From Leptospira terpstrae serovar Hualin str. LT 11-33 = ATCC 700639 (lineage in GTDB: Bacteria; Spirochaetota; Leptospiria; Leptospirales; Leptospiraceae): a stretch of DNA of 64,000 bases. The notes under the pieces were generated by a model that saw nothing but the letters and a program-made list of their open reading frames with translations, was not told the DNA's origin and made no database searches. The stretch spans positions 64,501-128,500 of the forward strand of contig NZ_AOGW02000018.1 in assembly GCF_000332495.1 (NCBI RefSeq). The letters are read 5' to 3'. The position numbers and the translations under genes were made by a program. Below, piece after piece: positions 35,467 to 44,793 of the stretch (the first letter of the stretch is position 1; every line of letters begins with the position of its first letter).

Positions 35467-38013
35467 TTACTTCCTACTATGAAAACGGTAAAAAATCCTT
35501 TTTGCTGTTTCCACAACGAAAAGATAAATGACAACCATAGACGCTAAAATCGCATAAAACTCCATCGGTGGAGGAACGAGTCCAAAGTAAGTTCCTAATT
35601 GTGTGAATGGTAAAATAGCACCAATCGCTGCAATGCTTATAGAAACAATGGCGAGCAATCGGTGTGGCCTACTTTTGATTGGATTTCCACGGGTTCTAAT
35701 GATGAAGATGACTAATACTTGTGTGCAAAGGGATTCTACAAACCAACCAGTTTGGAATAAGGTTTCGTTTGTCTTTAATACAACTAACATCACATAAAAG
35801 GTTAAAAAATCAAATACAGAACTTATTGGTCCTATCGTTAACATAAAGTTTCTGATAAAAGTGATATCCATAACTCGTGGAATTTTTAGTTCTTCTTTGT
35901 CTACTTCATCAAGAGGAATTGGAATTTCTGAGATATCATATAAGAAGTTATTAAGAAGTATTTGTGTGGGTAACATTGGAAGGAATGGTAAAAACAAAGC
36001 TGCTCCAGCCATACTAAACATATTCCCAAAATTCGAACTAGTTCCCATCATAATATATTTCATTATATTACCAAAAGTCCTTCTGCCTTCCATAACCCCT
36101 TCATACAATACAGACAAATCATGATCTAATAATATCATGCCTGCTGCTTCTTTGGCTACGTCCACACCTGAGTCCACTGAGAGTCCAACATCAGCTGAAT
36201 GCAATGAAGGAGCATCGTTGACTCCATCTCCTAAATACCCGACCACATGACCTCTATGTTTGAGAGCCAATATAATTCTGTTTTTTTGGGAAGGATTCAT
36301 TCGACAAAAAAGATTTGTAGATTCCACTTTAAAACTGAGTGCCGAGTCGTCTATACTGTCGATCTCCTTACCTGTAAGGACTCCAAGGACTGGCATTTTT
36401 AATTCAGAACAAACATGTTGTGTAACAAGTTCACTATCACCGGTAATAATTTTTACGGTAATACCAATTTCATTCAGTGAAGATAAGGCCAGCCTTGCAC
36501 TTTCTTTGGGAGGATCCAAAAATGCTGCGAAACCAGATAGAATTAATTCTGATTCATCACCTTTGACAGCATGTGTAAGTTCCTTTGTTTCTTCTCGCCA
36601 TGCAATTCCAAGTACGCGGAAACCCTGCTTTTCTAAGGAAGTATAAACTGAATGGATTTTTTCCTTAGCTTCTAAGTCTATGAGTTGAATGGTTCCTTTT
36701 TCAGTTTCGAAATGTGTGCAGAGCTTTATAATTTCTTCTGGTGCACCTTTTACCACTAGGATTCGTTTTTTCTTTTCTGAATGGTCTAATAAAACTGATA
36801 CTCTCCTTCGTTCAAAGTCAAAGGGCACTTCATCTATCTTATTCCAAAGGCTTACATCAATCTCTTCGTGTTCCAAAATAGCTTCATCTAAAGGACTTTT
36901 TAATCCTGTTTCAAAAAAACTATTTAAGTATGCTAATTCTAATACCCGATCACTTGGCTCACCAGTAAGATCGATATGTCTTTCTAATTTGATTTTTGCT
37001 TCTGTAAGAGTCCCTGTTTTATCCGTGCAGAGTGTATCCATGGAGCCAAGGTTTTGGATTGAAGATAGTTGTTTTACAATCACTCTTTTTTTTGCCATCA
37101 TGAGTGCGCCGCGAGACAATGTTACAGAAATCACCATCGGTAAAAGTTCTGGAGTTAATCCCACCGCTAATGCAACTGCAAATAAAAATGAATCAAGCCA
37201 TGGTTTATGTAAAATCGCATTGACCAAAAGAACAAACAATACAAGTAAAACGGTCATACGCAAAATAAGAATACCGAACTTTTGAGTTCCCAATTCGAAA
37301 GAATTCTGCGGTGGTTTTATGGCTAGACTGTCTGAAATAGCCCCCATTGCTGTATTGGCACCAGTATTTACAATGAGAACTTTCGCACTACCACTGATGA
37401 CTGTGGTTCCCATAAAAACTGCATTGGATGCATCTGTAATATCGTTAGAAAGTTCTTTGAGTTCTCCTGGATGTTTTTCGACAGGATAGGTCTCTCCTGT
37501 GAGCAGAGATTGTTTGACAAAAAAATCATTTGTTTCTAATACTCTGCCATCTGCAGGAACCAAATCTCCTGCAGAAAGTAAAACGAGATCACCCGGAACA
37601 ACTTGCGAAACAGGAATGTTGATTATGTTTCCATCTCGAACAACGGTTGCCTGCACAGAAACAGAATGTCGCAAACTGTCTGCTGCTTTTCCCGCTTTGT
37701 GTTCTTGGATAAAGTCCAAAAGAACACTAAATAAAACTAAAATGGAAATGATGATGAAATTTGATATTTCTCCCATAAAGGCAGAGATAACACTCGCAAA
37801 CAGTAGGAGTAGAATTAGAGGATTTCTAAATCTTACTAAGAGTTGTTTCCATATTGGTTTCTCTTTGTGATCTACAAATTGATTGGCGCCGAATTGTTTG
37901 CGGCGTTTTTCCACTTCTTCTGAATCTAGTCCTGAAGTTTTTACATCTAAGGATTCTAAAGTTTCCTTCAAAGATTTTAGCCACCAAGCGGACTGGTTGA
38001 GAATGGTTTGCAT
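35467..38013 (-). CDS. mgtA: MgtA-type magnesium-translocating P-type ATPase
   Basis: Starts at 38013 (848 residues), where GAGG lies seven bases before the ATG; the frame continues 12 bp up to a TTG. It is a P3B-type ATPase: N-terminal region with FGANQF, actuator TGE motif (SLLTGETYPVEK), MGTTV, the M4 motif GLTPELLPMVI, the phosphorylation site DKTGTLTEAKIKLE (~residue 325), MTGD-like KIITGDSE, GDGVNDAPSL and ten membrane segments with the C-terminal group. PELLP and overall length are typical of Mg2+ importers of the MgtA/MgtB class. No leader element for magnesium sensing is recognisable upstream. Divergent from the HlyIII-family gene. Confidence 0.92.
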   Translation of the reverse strand: MQTILNQSAWWLKSLKETLESLDVKTSGLDSEEVEKRRKQFGANQFVDHKEKPIWKQLLVRFRNPLILLLLFASVISAFMGEISNFIIISILVLFSVLLDFIQEHKAGKAADSLRHSVSVQATVVRDGNIINIPVSQVVPGDLVLLSAGDLVPADGRVLETNDFFVKQSLLTGETYPVEKHPGELKELSNDITDASNAVFMGTTVISGSAKVLIVNTGANTAMGAISDSLAIKPPQNSFELGTQKFGILILRMTVLLVLFVLLVNAILHKPWLDSFLFAVALAVGLTPELLPMVISVTLSRGALMMAKKRVIVKQLSSIQNLGSMDTLCTDKTGTLTEAKIKLERHIDLTGEPSDRVLELAYLNSFFETGLKSPLDEAILEHEEIDVSLWNKIDEVPFDFERRRVSVLLDHSEKKKRILVVKGAPEEIIKLCTHFETEKGTIQLIDLEAKEKIHSVYTSLEKQGFRVLGIAWREETKELTHAVKGDESELILSGFAAFLDPPKESARLALSSLNEIGITVKIITGDSELVTQHVCSELKMPVLGVLTGKEIDSIDDSALSFKVESTNLFCRMNPSQKNRIILALKHRGHVVGYLGDGVNDAPSLHSADVGLSVDSGVDVAKEAAGMILLDHDLSVLYEGVMEGRRTFGNIMKYIMMGTSSNFGNMFSMAGAALFLPFLPMLPTQILLNNFLYDISEIPIPLDEVDKEELKIPRVMDITFIRNFMLTIGPISSVFDFLTFYVMLVVLKTNETLFQTGWFVESLCTQVLVIFIIRTRGNPIKSRPHRLLAIVSISIAAIGAILPFTQLGTYFGLVPPPMEFYAILASMVVIYLFVVETAKRIFYRFHSRK

Positions 38014-38148
38014 GATCGGCCTCAAATAAGAACAGAAAGTCTTCTCTTCATTCTTTTAAACTCTTATTCCTATTCACTTCAAGCCTTATTATTTCTTTCG
38101 ATTGACGGGTTAAAAAAATACTATCTTGATTGGTGTATCTATCATCTT

Positions 38149-38976
38149 ATGAAAGCGAAAAAGTCAAAAGCCAAACCCGCAAAGAAGTCCATCCGCACTA
38201 TAAAACCGTCGAACAAACAAAAGACAAAATCCGAACCAAAAAAGTTAATCAAACAAAATCCTTCTGATTCAAACTTTTCTTCACTTCTGGAACCTAACCA
38301 TACAGTTACCGAACTGATTGATACCATTCATGAATATTCTATCGGTCATGAAATTGCCAATGCGGTTACACACGGGATTGGTGGGGGTTTGAGCATTGCA
38401 GGACTTTCTCTTTTATTAACCATGGCTGTTTTATATGGTAATATTTGGCATATTGTCAGTTCTGCTATTTACGGAGCCACTCTCATTCTTTTGTATCTTG
38501 CCTCCACTCTTTATCATGGAATTTACCATACTGCTACAAAACGAATCTTTAAAGTGATAGACCATGCATCAATTTATCTTTTGATCGCGGGGACATACAC
38601 TCCTTTTACGCTCGTTAGTTTAAGGGAACATTCCGAGTGGGGATGGACTTTGTTTCTCGTTGTTTGGATCCTTGCATTTGCGGGAGTTCTTTTGTTATTA
38701 TTATTTCCCGGGAAATATAGTGGAGCTCGTGTTGTAGTTTATATCCTTATGGGTTGGCTCGCCATTTTTGTTGTGAAAGACATTCGAACCGCTATTGGTG
38801 TGGGAGGAATTTCTTGGTTGGTGGCGGGTGGACTGAGTTATACAGTGGGCGTCATTTTTTATCTATGGGACCGGCTACCATTCAATCATGCCATTTGGCA
38901 TTTATTTGTTCTTTCTGGAAGTCTTTGTCATTTTTTTGCGATTCTATTTTATGTATTACCTCCAATTCCGAAGTAA
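38149..38976 (+). CDS. HlyIII/PAQR-family membrane protein with lysine-rich N-terminus
   Basis: I start it at 38149 (275 residues); the open frame reaches into the MgtA start region but that part is not family-like. Residues 1-~45 are very basic (about every second residue Lys). Then comes the seven-helix HlyIII/adiponectin-receptor-like core: EIANAVTHGIGGG, STLYHGIYHTATKRIFKVIDHASIYLLIAGTYTPF and NHAIWHLFVLSGSLCHFFAI, with the conserved Ser, Asp and His residues of the presumed zinc site. Bacterial members are annotated hemolysin III or YqfA, but a metal-dependent membrane hydrolase activity is also suspected for the superfamily. Confidence 0.88.
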   Translation: MKAKKSKAKPAKKSIRTIKPSNKQKTKSEPKKLIKQNPSDSNFSSLLEPNHTVTELIDTIHEYSIGHEIANAVTHGIGGGLSIAGLSLLLTMAVLYGNIWHIVSSAIYGATLILLYLASTLYHGIYHTATKRIFKVIDHASIYLLIAGTYTPFTLVSLREHSEWGWTLFLVVWILAFAGVLLLLLFPGKYSGARVVVYILMGWLAIFVVKDIRTAIGVGGISWLVAGGLSYTVGVIFYLWDRLPFNHAIWHLFVLSGSLCHFFAILFYVLPPIPK

Positions 38977-38985
38977 AAAATTAGT

Positions 38986-39013
38986 TTGTCAATTTTTTGC
39001 CTTTCGATAGAAT
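38986..39013 (+). promoter_or_regulatory. Sigma70-type promoter of the Cys-rich small protein
   Basis: TTGTCA, a 16-bp spacer and TAGAAT, 43 bp before the ATG. A good ribosome binding site (AAGGAGAG) follows. Confidence 0.65.
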
Positions 39014-39056
39014 TCACACTCTTTCTGTTTTATAAAACAGTAAAGAAGGAGAGAAT

Positions 39057-39344
39057 ATGAGAACATTAGTCACGATTAGTTTTATGCTGATGACGATCCT
39101 TTCTTCTACTGCACTTGTTGCAGAAGATTGTTTTCTTTGTGGAAACGGAAGTTCGAATGGTTGCGAACAGTGCCGAGGAAAGGATAGAAAGGCATGCGAA
39201 GCTAAAGGTTGCAAAATTTCTGGTACTGCTTCTTGTTCCACGGCAGCCAATGTCAAGGTATGTAAAGTAGATCGTTCTTATAATGATCTCACCTTTATGG
39301 AAGCTGTTAAACAAAACCAAATGGTTCAAGTAAAAACAAATTAA
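39057..39344 (+). CDS. Exported cysteine-rich small protein
   Basis: A 95-residue protein with a clear signal peptide (cleavage after ~TALVA, 22). The mature ~73 residues carry eight Cys in the pattern C-x2-C, C-x2-C, C-x4-C, then two more, all within the first ~45 residues, followed by a Cys-free tail. This suggests disulfide pairs or a metal cluster in the periplasm. I do not recognise a family. It has its own promoter, an AAGGAGAG ribosome binding site and a terminator, so it is a monocistronic gene that is very probably real. Confidence 0.8.
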   Translation: MRTLVTISFMLMTILSSTALVAEDCFLCGNGSSNGCEQCRGKDRKACEAKGCKISGTASCSTAANVKVCKVDRSYNDLTFMEAVKQNQMVQVKTN

Positions 39345-39353
39345 TTAACTGGG

Positions 39354-39385
39354 ATCACCTGCCGCAAATAGTTGTGGTAGGTGAT
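39354..39385. terminator. Hairpin between convergent Cys-rich and quinone reductase genes
   Basis: Ten-bp stem ATCACCTGCC/GGTAGGTGAT (one G-T pair) with a 12-nt loop, followed by a TTAAT-rich stretch. Suited to stop transcription from both sides. Confidence 0.7.
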
Positions 39386-39409
39386 TTAATATAAATTTTC
39401 TAATTATTG

Positions 39410-40369
39410 TTAGGTCGCGCAATGAATCACTACATTTCCTTTTTTGTGTCCCGCTTCCACGTAACGATGAGCTTCCACCATTTTTTCTAAAGGATAAGAC
39501 CTATCAATGATGACTTTAAAGTTCCCCTTTTTGGTTAACTCTGCCAGGAATTTCAAATTATCTATTGTCTCAGCAATGGGTCCAAATTTGATATTGATTT
39601 TTCGAGTGAAAGATATCCATGCTGCTTTAAACATATCTTTGAAAGGGGCTGCCACTAAAACTAAATTGCCACCTTTAGTAAGATGTTTGAGGTTGGAAGG
39701 AATGGAAGATTTACCTACACATTCAAATACAACATCATAAGTTTTGTTATGTGAATCTGAATGGAACTCTTCGTAATCCATAACCAAATCCGCACCAATT
39801 GATTTTACCAATTCAAAATTTCCTTTACTACAAACTGCGGTGATTTTTGCTCCAAAGTGTTTTGCTAGTTGGATGGCGGCAGTACCTACTGAACTGGAAG
39901 CCCCGTAAATGACCATGGTTTGGTTCTTTTGTATTTTACATCTTTGGATAAAGTCGAGAGCAGTTAAACTTCCAAAGGGTAAGGCAGCACCTTCTGGAAA
40001 GGAAATTTCTTTGGGAAGGATTGTGATTACTGCTGATTCAGGTAAACAAATGGATTCGGCATATGCACCCATCCCTAGTCCCGTTGATCCAAAAATTTTG
40101 TCACCTATCTTAAACTTGGTTATGTTTTCTCCTACAGAATCAATCACACCGGAGATGGATCCTCCCAAAATGGGTTGTTTTAGTTTTGTGATTCCAAAAA
40201 ATAATCTAGCTAGATTCGGGTCTGGTTTGCGAATGCGCCAATCAGCAGAATTTACTGAGGTATTATAAATTTTTACTCTGATTTCATTTTTTTTGGGAGA
40301 GGGTGTTTCCCATTCTTCCAATTGGAGTACTTCGGGGGGACCATACTTTCTTGCAGTAATTACTTTCAA
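39410..40369 (-). CDS. Zinc-independent MDR oxidoreductase (NADPH:quinone reductase-like)
   Basis: A 319-residue MDR protein of the quinone-reductase type. It has the GroES-like N-terminal domain, the cofactor loop IYGASSSVGTAAIQLAKHFGA (~150-170), the MDYEEFHSDSHN segment, and no zinc-binding cysteines. It is similar in layout to the MDR protein at 1531-2532 but clearly a different paralogue. It diverges from a TetR regulator, with a perfect ATACTTAC-N3-GTAAGTAT palindrome between them. Likely role: reduction of quinones or reactive enones, induced when the TetR protein is released. Confidence 0.9.
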   Translation of the reverse strand: MKVITARKYGPPEVLQLEEWETPSPKKNEIRVKIYNTSVNSADWRIRKPDPNLARLFFGITKLKQPILGGSISGVIDSVGENITKFKIGDKIFGSTGLGMGAYAESICLPESAVITILPKEISFPEGAALPFGSLTALDFIQRCKIQKNQTMVIYGASSSVGTAAIQLAKHFGAKITAVCSKGNFELVKSIGADLVMDYEEFHSDSHNKTYDVVFECVGKSSIPSNLKHLTKGGNLVLVAAPFKDMFKAAWISFTRKINIKFGPIAETIDNLKFLAELTKKGNFKVIIDRSYPLEKMVEAHRYVEAGHKKGNVVIHCAT

Positions 40370-40394
40370 TCATTTTGCTCCTGACTGGATATTT

Positions 40395-40413
40395 ATACTT
40401 ACACTGTAAGTAT
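40395..40413. promoter_or_regulatory. ATACTTAC-N3-GTAAGTAT palindrome, probable TetR operator
   Basis: Eight-bp perfect arms around ACT, 25 bp upstream of the quinone reductase start codon and 85 bp upstream of the TetR start. Arm length and position are typical of a TetR-dimer site. Confidence 0.75.
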
Positions 40414-40498
40414 GTCAATGAAATTTATTTCTGATCCGTTTGGTTTTTTTGGAATGGATTGAAAACAAAATTTATGATACAAGAGAGAGACAAGTTTT

Positions 40499-41197
40499 AT
40501 GGAAAAAAAGAAGAGCACCAAAACAAACAAAAATCATAAAAAAACAAATGATAAGAAAAGAAAAACTCTCTCGAAAGAACTTGTTTTGAAAGTAGCGATC
40601 CAACTTGCCGACAACTCTGGGTTAGAAGAGTTGTCTATGAGAAATTTAGCCTTACATTTGGGTGTAGAAGCCATGTCTTTGTACAACCATGTAAAAAACA
40701 AAGACGAACTTTTAGATGAAATGGTAGATTCTGTGGTTTCAAAGGTCACCTTGCCAAAGATAGGTGGTGATTGGAAAAAAGAAATGAAAAAAAGGGCAAG
40801 ATCTGCCAGGCAAATATTGATTCAGCACCCTTGGGTGACTATGTTGGTAGTATCGCGAATGAATGTGGGGCAATCCATGTTAACTTATTTTGATGCTACA
40901 CTCGGATGTCTCCATTCGGCAGGTTTTTCCTTACAAGCGGCTGATCATATCATCAATGCAATTGATAGTCATATCTATGGTTTTATTTTACAGGAATTAA
41001 ATTTTCCAATCCAACCAAAAGAATATGCAGAAACAGCCGAAAGTTTTTTACCCAATCTAAAATCGAGCCCTTATATTTATTTAACCAAATTAACCGAAGA
41101 AGTGATTTCTGGAAAATACAATGGGCTTCATCAGTTCGAGTTTGGTTTGGATTTGATTTTAGATGGACTTGAGATTCCTCGTCATCATTCCAAGTGA
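40499..41197 (+). CDS. TetR-family regulator (TetR_C-like ligand domain)
   Basis: A 232-residue repressor. A Lys-rich tail (~1-25) is followed by the helix-turn-helix (LVLKVAIQLADNSGLEELSMRNLALHLGVEAMSLYNHVKNKDELLDEMVD, ~30-80), which closely follows the TetR(A-E) subgroup pattern. The C-terminal part (HPWVTMLV, AGFSLQAADHIINAIDSHIYGFILQ) is also of that subgroup. It probably represses the divergent quinone reductase gene and itself through the palindrome at 40395. Its stop and that of the convergent porin gene are separated by one base. Confidence 0.92.
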   Translation: MEKKKSTKTNKNHKKTNDKKRKTLSKELVLKVAIQLADNSGLEELSMRNLALHLGVEAMSLYNHVKNKDELLDEMVDSVVSKVTLPKIGGDWKKEMKKRARSARQILIQHPWVTMLVVSRMNVGQSMLTYFDATLGCLHSAGFSLQAADHIINAIDSHIYGFILQELNFPIQPKEYAETAESFLPNLKSSPYIYLTKLTEEVISGKYNGLHQFEFGLDLILDGLEIPRHHSK

Positions 41198-41198
41198 A

Positions 41199-43037
41199 TT
41201 AAATGGCAAACACACTTTGAATAGTAAAGTAACTAGAGTTAGGTTTGAAATCATATCTGTGGAATGGATCCGTTTCATAAGGATTGTTTTTTTGGTTTCG
41301 AATTGCTTCCCCTGCATAAAGAGAACTTGCTCCAAACCAGAACGAAACATTATCAAAAGGAGTGACTATATATATAAAGTTAATTTCTGTAGCAACATGT
41401 CTTCCTAATTTAGGCCGGTTAGGATTATAAGCTTCTGTATTATAAAAATCTTCGGTCGAAGCAGTTTCTCCTGTAGCTTTACTTCCTGCCACATAATTGT
41501 TGTTATCATAATATCCATCTTGAAGTTTTACTTTGTAATACCAATGAGGGTTTAAAATGAATGTGCCCCATTTAGAAGATTCATATTTGATATGAACGGA
41601 ATAGTCCTTTATATTTTGCCAGAATACCATTCCGGAGTTACCATTTCCAGAGAAAGGCATTCCGCCACCAGCCATCCTTCTCGTTGCAAAAAGCGGATTG
41701 TAAGTGGCAACACTTCCGTCATTTCGGTTAGGATCTCCTGAAGCTTGGACATATTGAACACCAATACGAAATTCTTTGACTGGGCAGTAACCCAACTGGA
41801 CTGCTACTATATTTGCCTTATAACGTACAGGTGAAGAAAGAGGAGGAGCTTCGCCTGTTTTTTTATCTGTTGTATACGTTCCTGTTTGATTCAGCCAATC
41901 GGGAGAAACTCTTTCCCCGTTAAAACCTGTTTGCCAAGCAGCTTCCACCATCCAGTCAATCCCGGTCTCACTTGTGATCATATTGTTTTTTGTCCGGTTT
42001 GTTAGGCGAAATCCAGAGGTATTGAGTTGGTCTGGTCCTCTATAGTAGATGTCGGATCCGTAATTTGCAGTTGTATTGGTTGCCTTTAATTTTTGTTTAT
42101 AAAGAGTGAAGTTGTAGATTTCTATTCCCAACCATTCCCAAGGTTTGAATCCATAATGGGCACCATAATAAGAAGCATTTCCAGTTCCCCCAAGCCTTGT
42201 CGAATTATTCGAAATCATGCTGTTAGAATTGTTTTCCGATCCAATAATGGCTCCAAAAAAATCTAAACTTTGTTTTTGTATGGTGATAGTAGTTCGAATT
42301 GCATCAAAAGAGTTACCATTCAAACTATCATTTCTAGAACCTAAAATTCTTCCATCTCCATAATCCAAAATTTGTCGTCCTGTTCGAACTCGAAACATTT
42401 GGTTTGTGGTTTTTAAATCCAAAAAAGCTTCTCGAAATCCAGTATAATTATTTAAAGGAACTTCTCTCTGTTTGGTGGTATCTATTAAATTTCCCGAGTT
42501 TGGAATCACACCTAATTTTTGGTCAGAGGAACCATTTACTATTTCCCCACCCCATAACCTTACATCTTGAAAAGAAAGTTTGAAAGCAATGTTAGGAGAT
42601 ATATCCCCGATGAGGTAAAACTGAGTCTGGTTGCTTACTGTATTTCGATTATCAGGTGTGGACCTATCAAAGTCAGTGTTATAAAGTGAATCTGCCTTGG
42701 GTCGAATACCAAAACCTACGCGAAACCTATCTGCAAACCAAAGGTTTGTATTTTCTTGTAGCGCCTTTCTTTGTTTGGTGGTGACCTGAAGGTTTTTTAA
42801 ATACTCGCCAGATAAATTGCCCTTTAGCGGACTTAAATACTCTTTTGGTTCTTCTGGAGGGGGAACATCTTGTACTTGTGGAGGCGGCGGTGGGGGAGGA
42901 GTGACCGTAGTTTCAGGAGGAGGAACTTCTTTTTTCGCAGGAACAATAAACTGTGCATCCAACGGAGCTGCCAATGGTGATAGGAAAATCCCTAGCGAAA
43001 CAAGCCCTATGATGATTCGATGATTGCATACGTACAT
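41199..43037 (-). CDS. Outer-membrane beta-barrel porin, alginate-export-like
   Basis: Read from the ATG at 43037 (612 residues), where AGGTGG precedes at a good distance. A signal peptide ends near PLDA (~28). Next is a Pro-rich linker (residues ~35-65, including a run of Pro) that could span part of the periplasm. The rest alternates aromatic and polar residues as in a beta barrel, with FRVGFGIRPKADS, FRVRTGRQILDYGDGRILGS and WGTFILNPHWYYKVKLQDG matching the alginate-export (AlgE-like) family. It ends in a hydrophobic FAI strand. Leptospira have several such proteins; substrate unknown. Confidence 0.85.
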   Translation of the reverse strand: MYVCNHRIIIGLVSLGIFLSPLAAPLDAQFIVPAKKEVPPPETTVTPPPPPPPQVQDVPPPEEPKEYLSPLKGNLSGEYLKNLQVTTKQRKALQENTNLWFADRFRVGFGIRPKADSLYNTDFDRSTPDNRNTVSNQTQFYLIGDISPNIAFKLSFQDVRLWGGEIVNGSSDQKLGVIPNSGNLIDTTKQREVPLNNYTGFREAFLDLKTTNQMFRVRTGRQILDYGDGRILGSRNDSLNGNSFDAIRTTITIQKQSLDFFGAIIGSENNSNSMISNNSTRLGGTGNASYYGAHYGFKPWEWLGIEIYNFTLYKQKLKATNTTANYGSDIYYRGPDQLNTSGFRLTNRTKNNMITSETGIDWMVEAAWQTGFNGERVSPDWLNQTGTYTTDKKTGEAPPLSSPVRYKANIVAVQLGYCPVKEFRIGVQYVQASGDPNRNDGSVATYNPLFATRRMAGGGMPFSGNGNSGMVFWQNIKDYSVHIKYESSKWGTFILNPHWYYKVKLQDGYYDNNNYVAGSKATGETASTEDFYNTEAYNPNRPKLGRHVATEINFIYIVTPFDNVSFWFGASSLYAGEAIRNQKNNPYETDPFHRYDFKPNSSYFTIQSVFAI

Positions 43038-43149
43038 TTGATACCACCTATGTTTCGGCCAGTGGATATAGAATGTGGCAACATTCAAATCTTATATTTC
43101 ATTATTGGTAGGAATCCTAGTCTTTTCTCATTAGAAATAGATTGTTAAA

Positions 43150-43728
43150 TCAATTTCTTTCTGAAAATTTGAGGCCTAATTTTTGCCATCCTTCGTGCCC
43201 CAATTTTTGTAATGTTTTCCGATTGTTTTCGTAAATGCTGTCAATATTTGGATGAGAGTCAACAATTCGGCTAATACTATCTTCACGTAACAGATGTAAT
43301 ATTGGATAGGGAGATCGGCCTACAAAATTGGTTATGTCGTTTATACTTTTGTCGGCAAATTGAAATTGGGGATGAAAATTTGCAATTTGGATTGTTCCTT
43401 CCAAATCTAGGCGATCAAGTAAAACATCTGTATCATCTAAAAAATCATTTTGATCCAGAAAATCGGTCAAAACAAATGGATGAATGAGAAGGGTGGTTTC
43501 GGTAGTTAGTGGATCTGTTGAGACTAATTGTTTTAATTCAGTTTCTAGTTCTGATAACAGACTTTTTTTGTTTTTTGCCGAACTGATCACATAACGAATT
43601 GTATTGGATTGGAAAGTAGGTTTTGCAAAAGGACAGAGATTGAGTCCAATCACAGATTTACGAATCCATTCTTTTGTTTTGGATATAATTTCATCTCTAA
43701 GTTCTGAAGAGTCAGGTAAGGTATTCAA
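43150..43728 (-). CDS. DUF1415 family protein
   Basis: A 192-residue cytosolic protein matching DUF1415: WIRKSVIGLNLCPFAKP near residue 25, ETTLLIHPF, the IANFHPQFQFA segment and SPYPILHLLREDSISR. These are conserved across proteobacteria and others, and no activity has been established. The conserved Cys in LNLCPFA and His residues could be functional. It is divergent from the ebo operon, 203 bp away, with no sign of shared regulation. Confidence 0.88.
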   Translation of the reverse strand: MNTLPDSSELRDEIISKTKEWIRKSVIGLNLCPFAKPTFQSNTIRYVISSAKNKKSLLSELETELKQLVSTDPLTTETTLLIHPFVLTDFLDQNDFLDDTDVLLDRLDLEGTIQIANFHPQFQFADKSINDITNFVGRSPYPILHLLREDSISRIVDSHPNIDSIYENNRKTLQKLGHEGWQKLGLKFSERN

Positions 43729-43797
43729 AGGGTTTCCTTTTGTGATTCCAAATATTTCGATTTGCCAACATCCATCTAAAAAACATGGAAAGAACCA

Positions 43798-43826
43798 TTG
43801 TCATTATACCTTGTTAATTCTAAAAT
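43798..43826 (+). promoter_or_regulatory. Sigma70-type promoter of the ebo operon
   Basis: TTGTCA, a 17-bp spacer and TAAAAT, the best promoter match in the gap between the DUF1415 gene and eboA. It predicts a leader of about 100 nt before the preferred eboA ATG. A short overlapping frame (43891-43947, 18 codons) lies in the leader. Confidence 0.7.
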
Positions 43827-43931
43827 ACCAACTTTAAAAATATTCTATTTGGTTAGGTTTCAGAGTGAGAAGCAGAATATTTGATTTACGATGGAAAGCA
43901 TACTACAGAAGATTTCCAATATCAGTTTCTT

Positions 43932-44786
43932 ATGGAAAACATTTTAACAAATTTGACTCAATTCCTTTTTGAAGAGACTTCCGTTGCGGAAAGGGCTTGG
44001 TTAGAAGTTCAGGCCCAATCAAATGCTTTGGAACTAATGACAGCCTTTGTAGCAGCTCCACGATTTATATCCAAAAAAAATGTTACTTATGATTCTCAAG
44101 TTCGTGAAAATTTAATTTCTCATTTGCCTGGATTTCAGGCAGACGGATGGAATTTAGTTCGATTATCACGTGTTTGGTTGTTATTACATTTGGAATCCGA
44201 ACCTAAAGAACAATTTATAAAAAATATCGAAACATTATTCGATACGGCGGAGTTAAATGAACTCGTGGCATTGTATTCTGCATTGCCACTTCTACCTTAT
44301 CCCTGGGAATGGTTGGCTCGAGCTACTGATGCCGTTCGTTCCAATATGGGATTTGTATTTGATGCCATTTCGCTAAAAAATCCTTATCCAGAACTTTATT
44401 TTCCTGAAGCTGCATGGAATCAACTTGTGTTAAAAACAATTTTTAATGGAAAACCCATTCATTGGATTTACGGTCTCGAAAGACGTAAAAACAAAGAGTT
44501 ATCCATTTCAATTTTCGATTTTATTAGCGAAAGATATGCTGCTGGAAGAAAGGTGCCAGCGCAAGTATGGAGGCTTGTAGGTTCCTTTGTAGAGGAAAGC
44601 ACATATCCGAAACTAGTTCAGTTGTTTGCCTCTAAAGAAAAGGAAGAAAGAGAAGCAGCAGCACTTGTATGTTTTGAATCTAAAAATCCACAATTTCGTT
44701 CTCTCTTATCAAAATACCCAGAATTAGAATTATCAATACAAAATGGAGATCTGGATTGGTCTAAATTAGAATCCATTTCTGAATAA
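43932..44786 (+). CDS. eboA: EboA domain protein
   Basis: First gene of the ebo cluster. I take the ATG at 43932 (284 residues), where the family match starts; the frame is open to a TTG at 43881. Matching segments are APRFISKK, LPGFQADGWNLVRLSRVWLLL, RATDAVRSNMGFVFDAISLKNPYPELYF, AWNQLVLKTIFNGKPIHWIYGLERR, RYAAGRKVPAQVWRLVG and the helical end REAAALVC. The fold is all-helical with no known catalytic residues and no membrane segment. EboA proteins occur only with other Ebo proteins; the cluster is linked to metabolite processing or export, as for the scytonemin precursor in cyanobacteria. Biochemical role unknown. Confidence 0.9.
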   Translation: MENILTNLTQFLFEETSVAERAWLEVQAQSNALELMTAFVAAPRFISKKNVTYDSQVRENLISHLPGFQADGWNLVRLSRVWLLLHLESEPKEQFIKNIETLFDTAELNELVALYSALPLLPYPWEWLARATDAVRSNMGFVFDAISLKNPYPELYFPEAAWNQLVLKTIFNGKPIHWIYGLERRKNKELSISIFDFISERYAAGRKVPAQVWRLVGSFVEESTYPKLVQLFASKEKEEREAAALVCFESKNPQFRSLLSKYPELELSIQNGDLDWSKLESISE

Positions 44787-44793
44787 ACTTTAT

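Noticed and set aside
36689..37285. 198-codon plus-strand open frame inside mgtA
   Set aside because: Antisense to a strongly conserved ATPase domain; Ser-rich peptide typical of a shadow frame.
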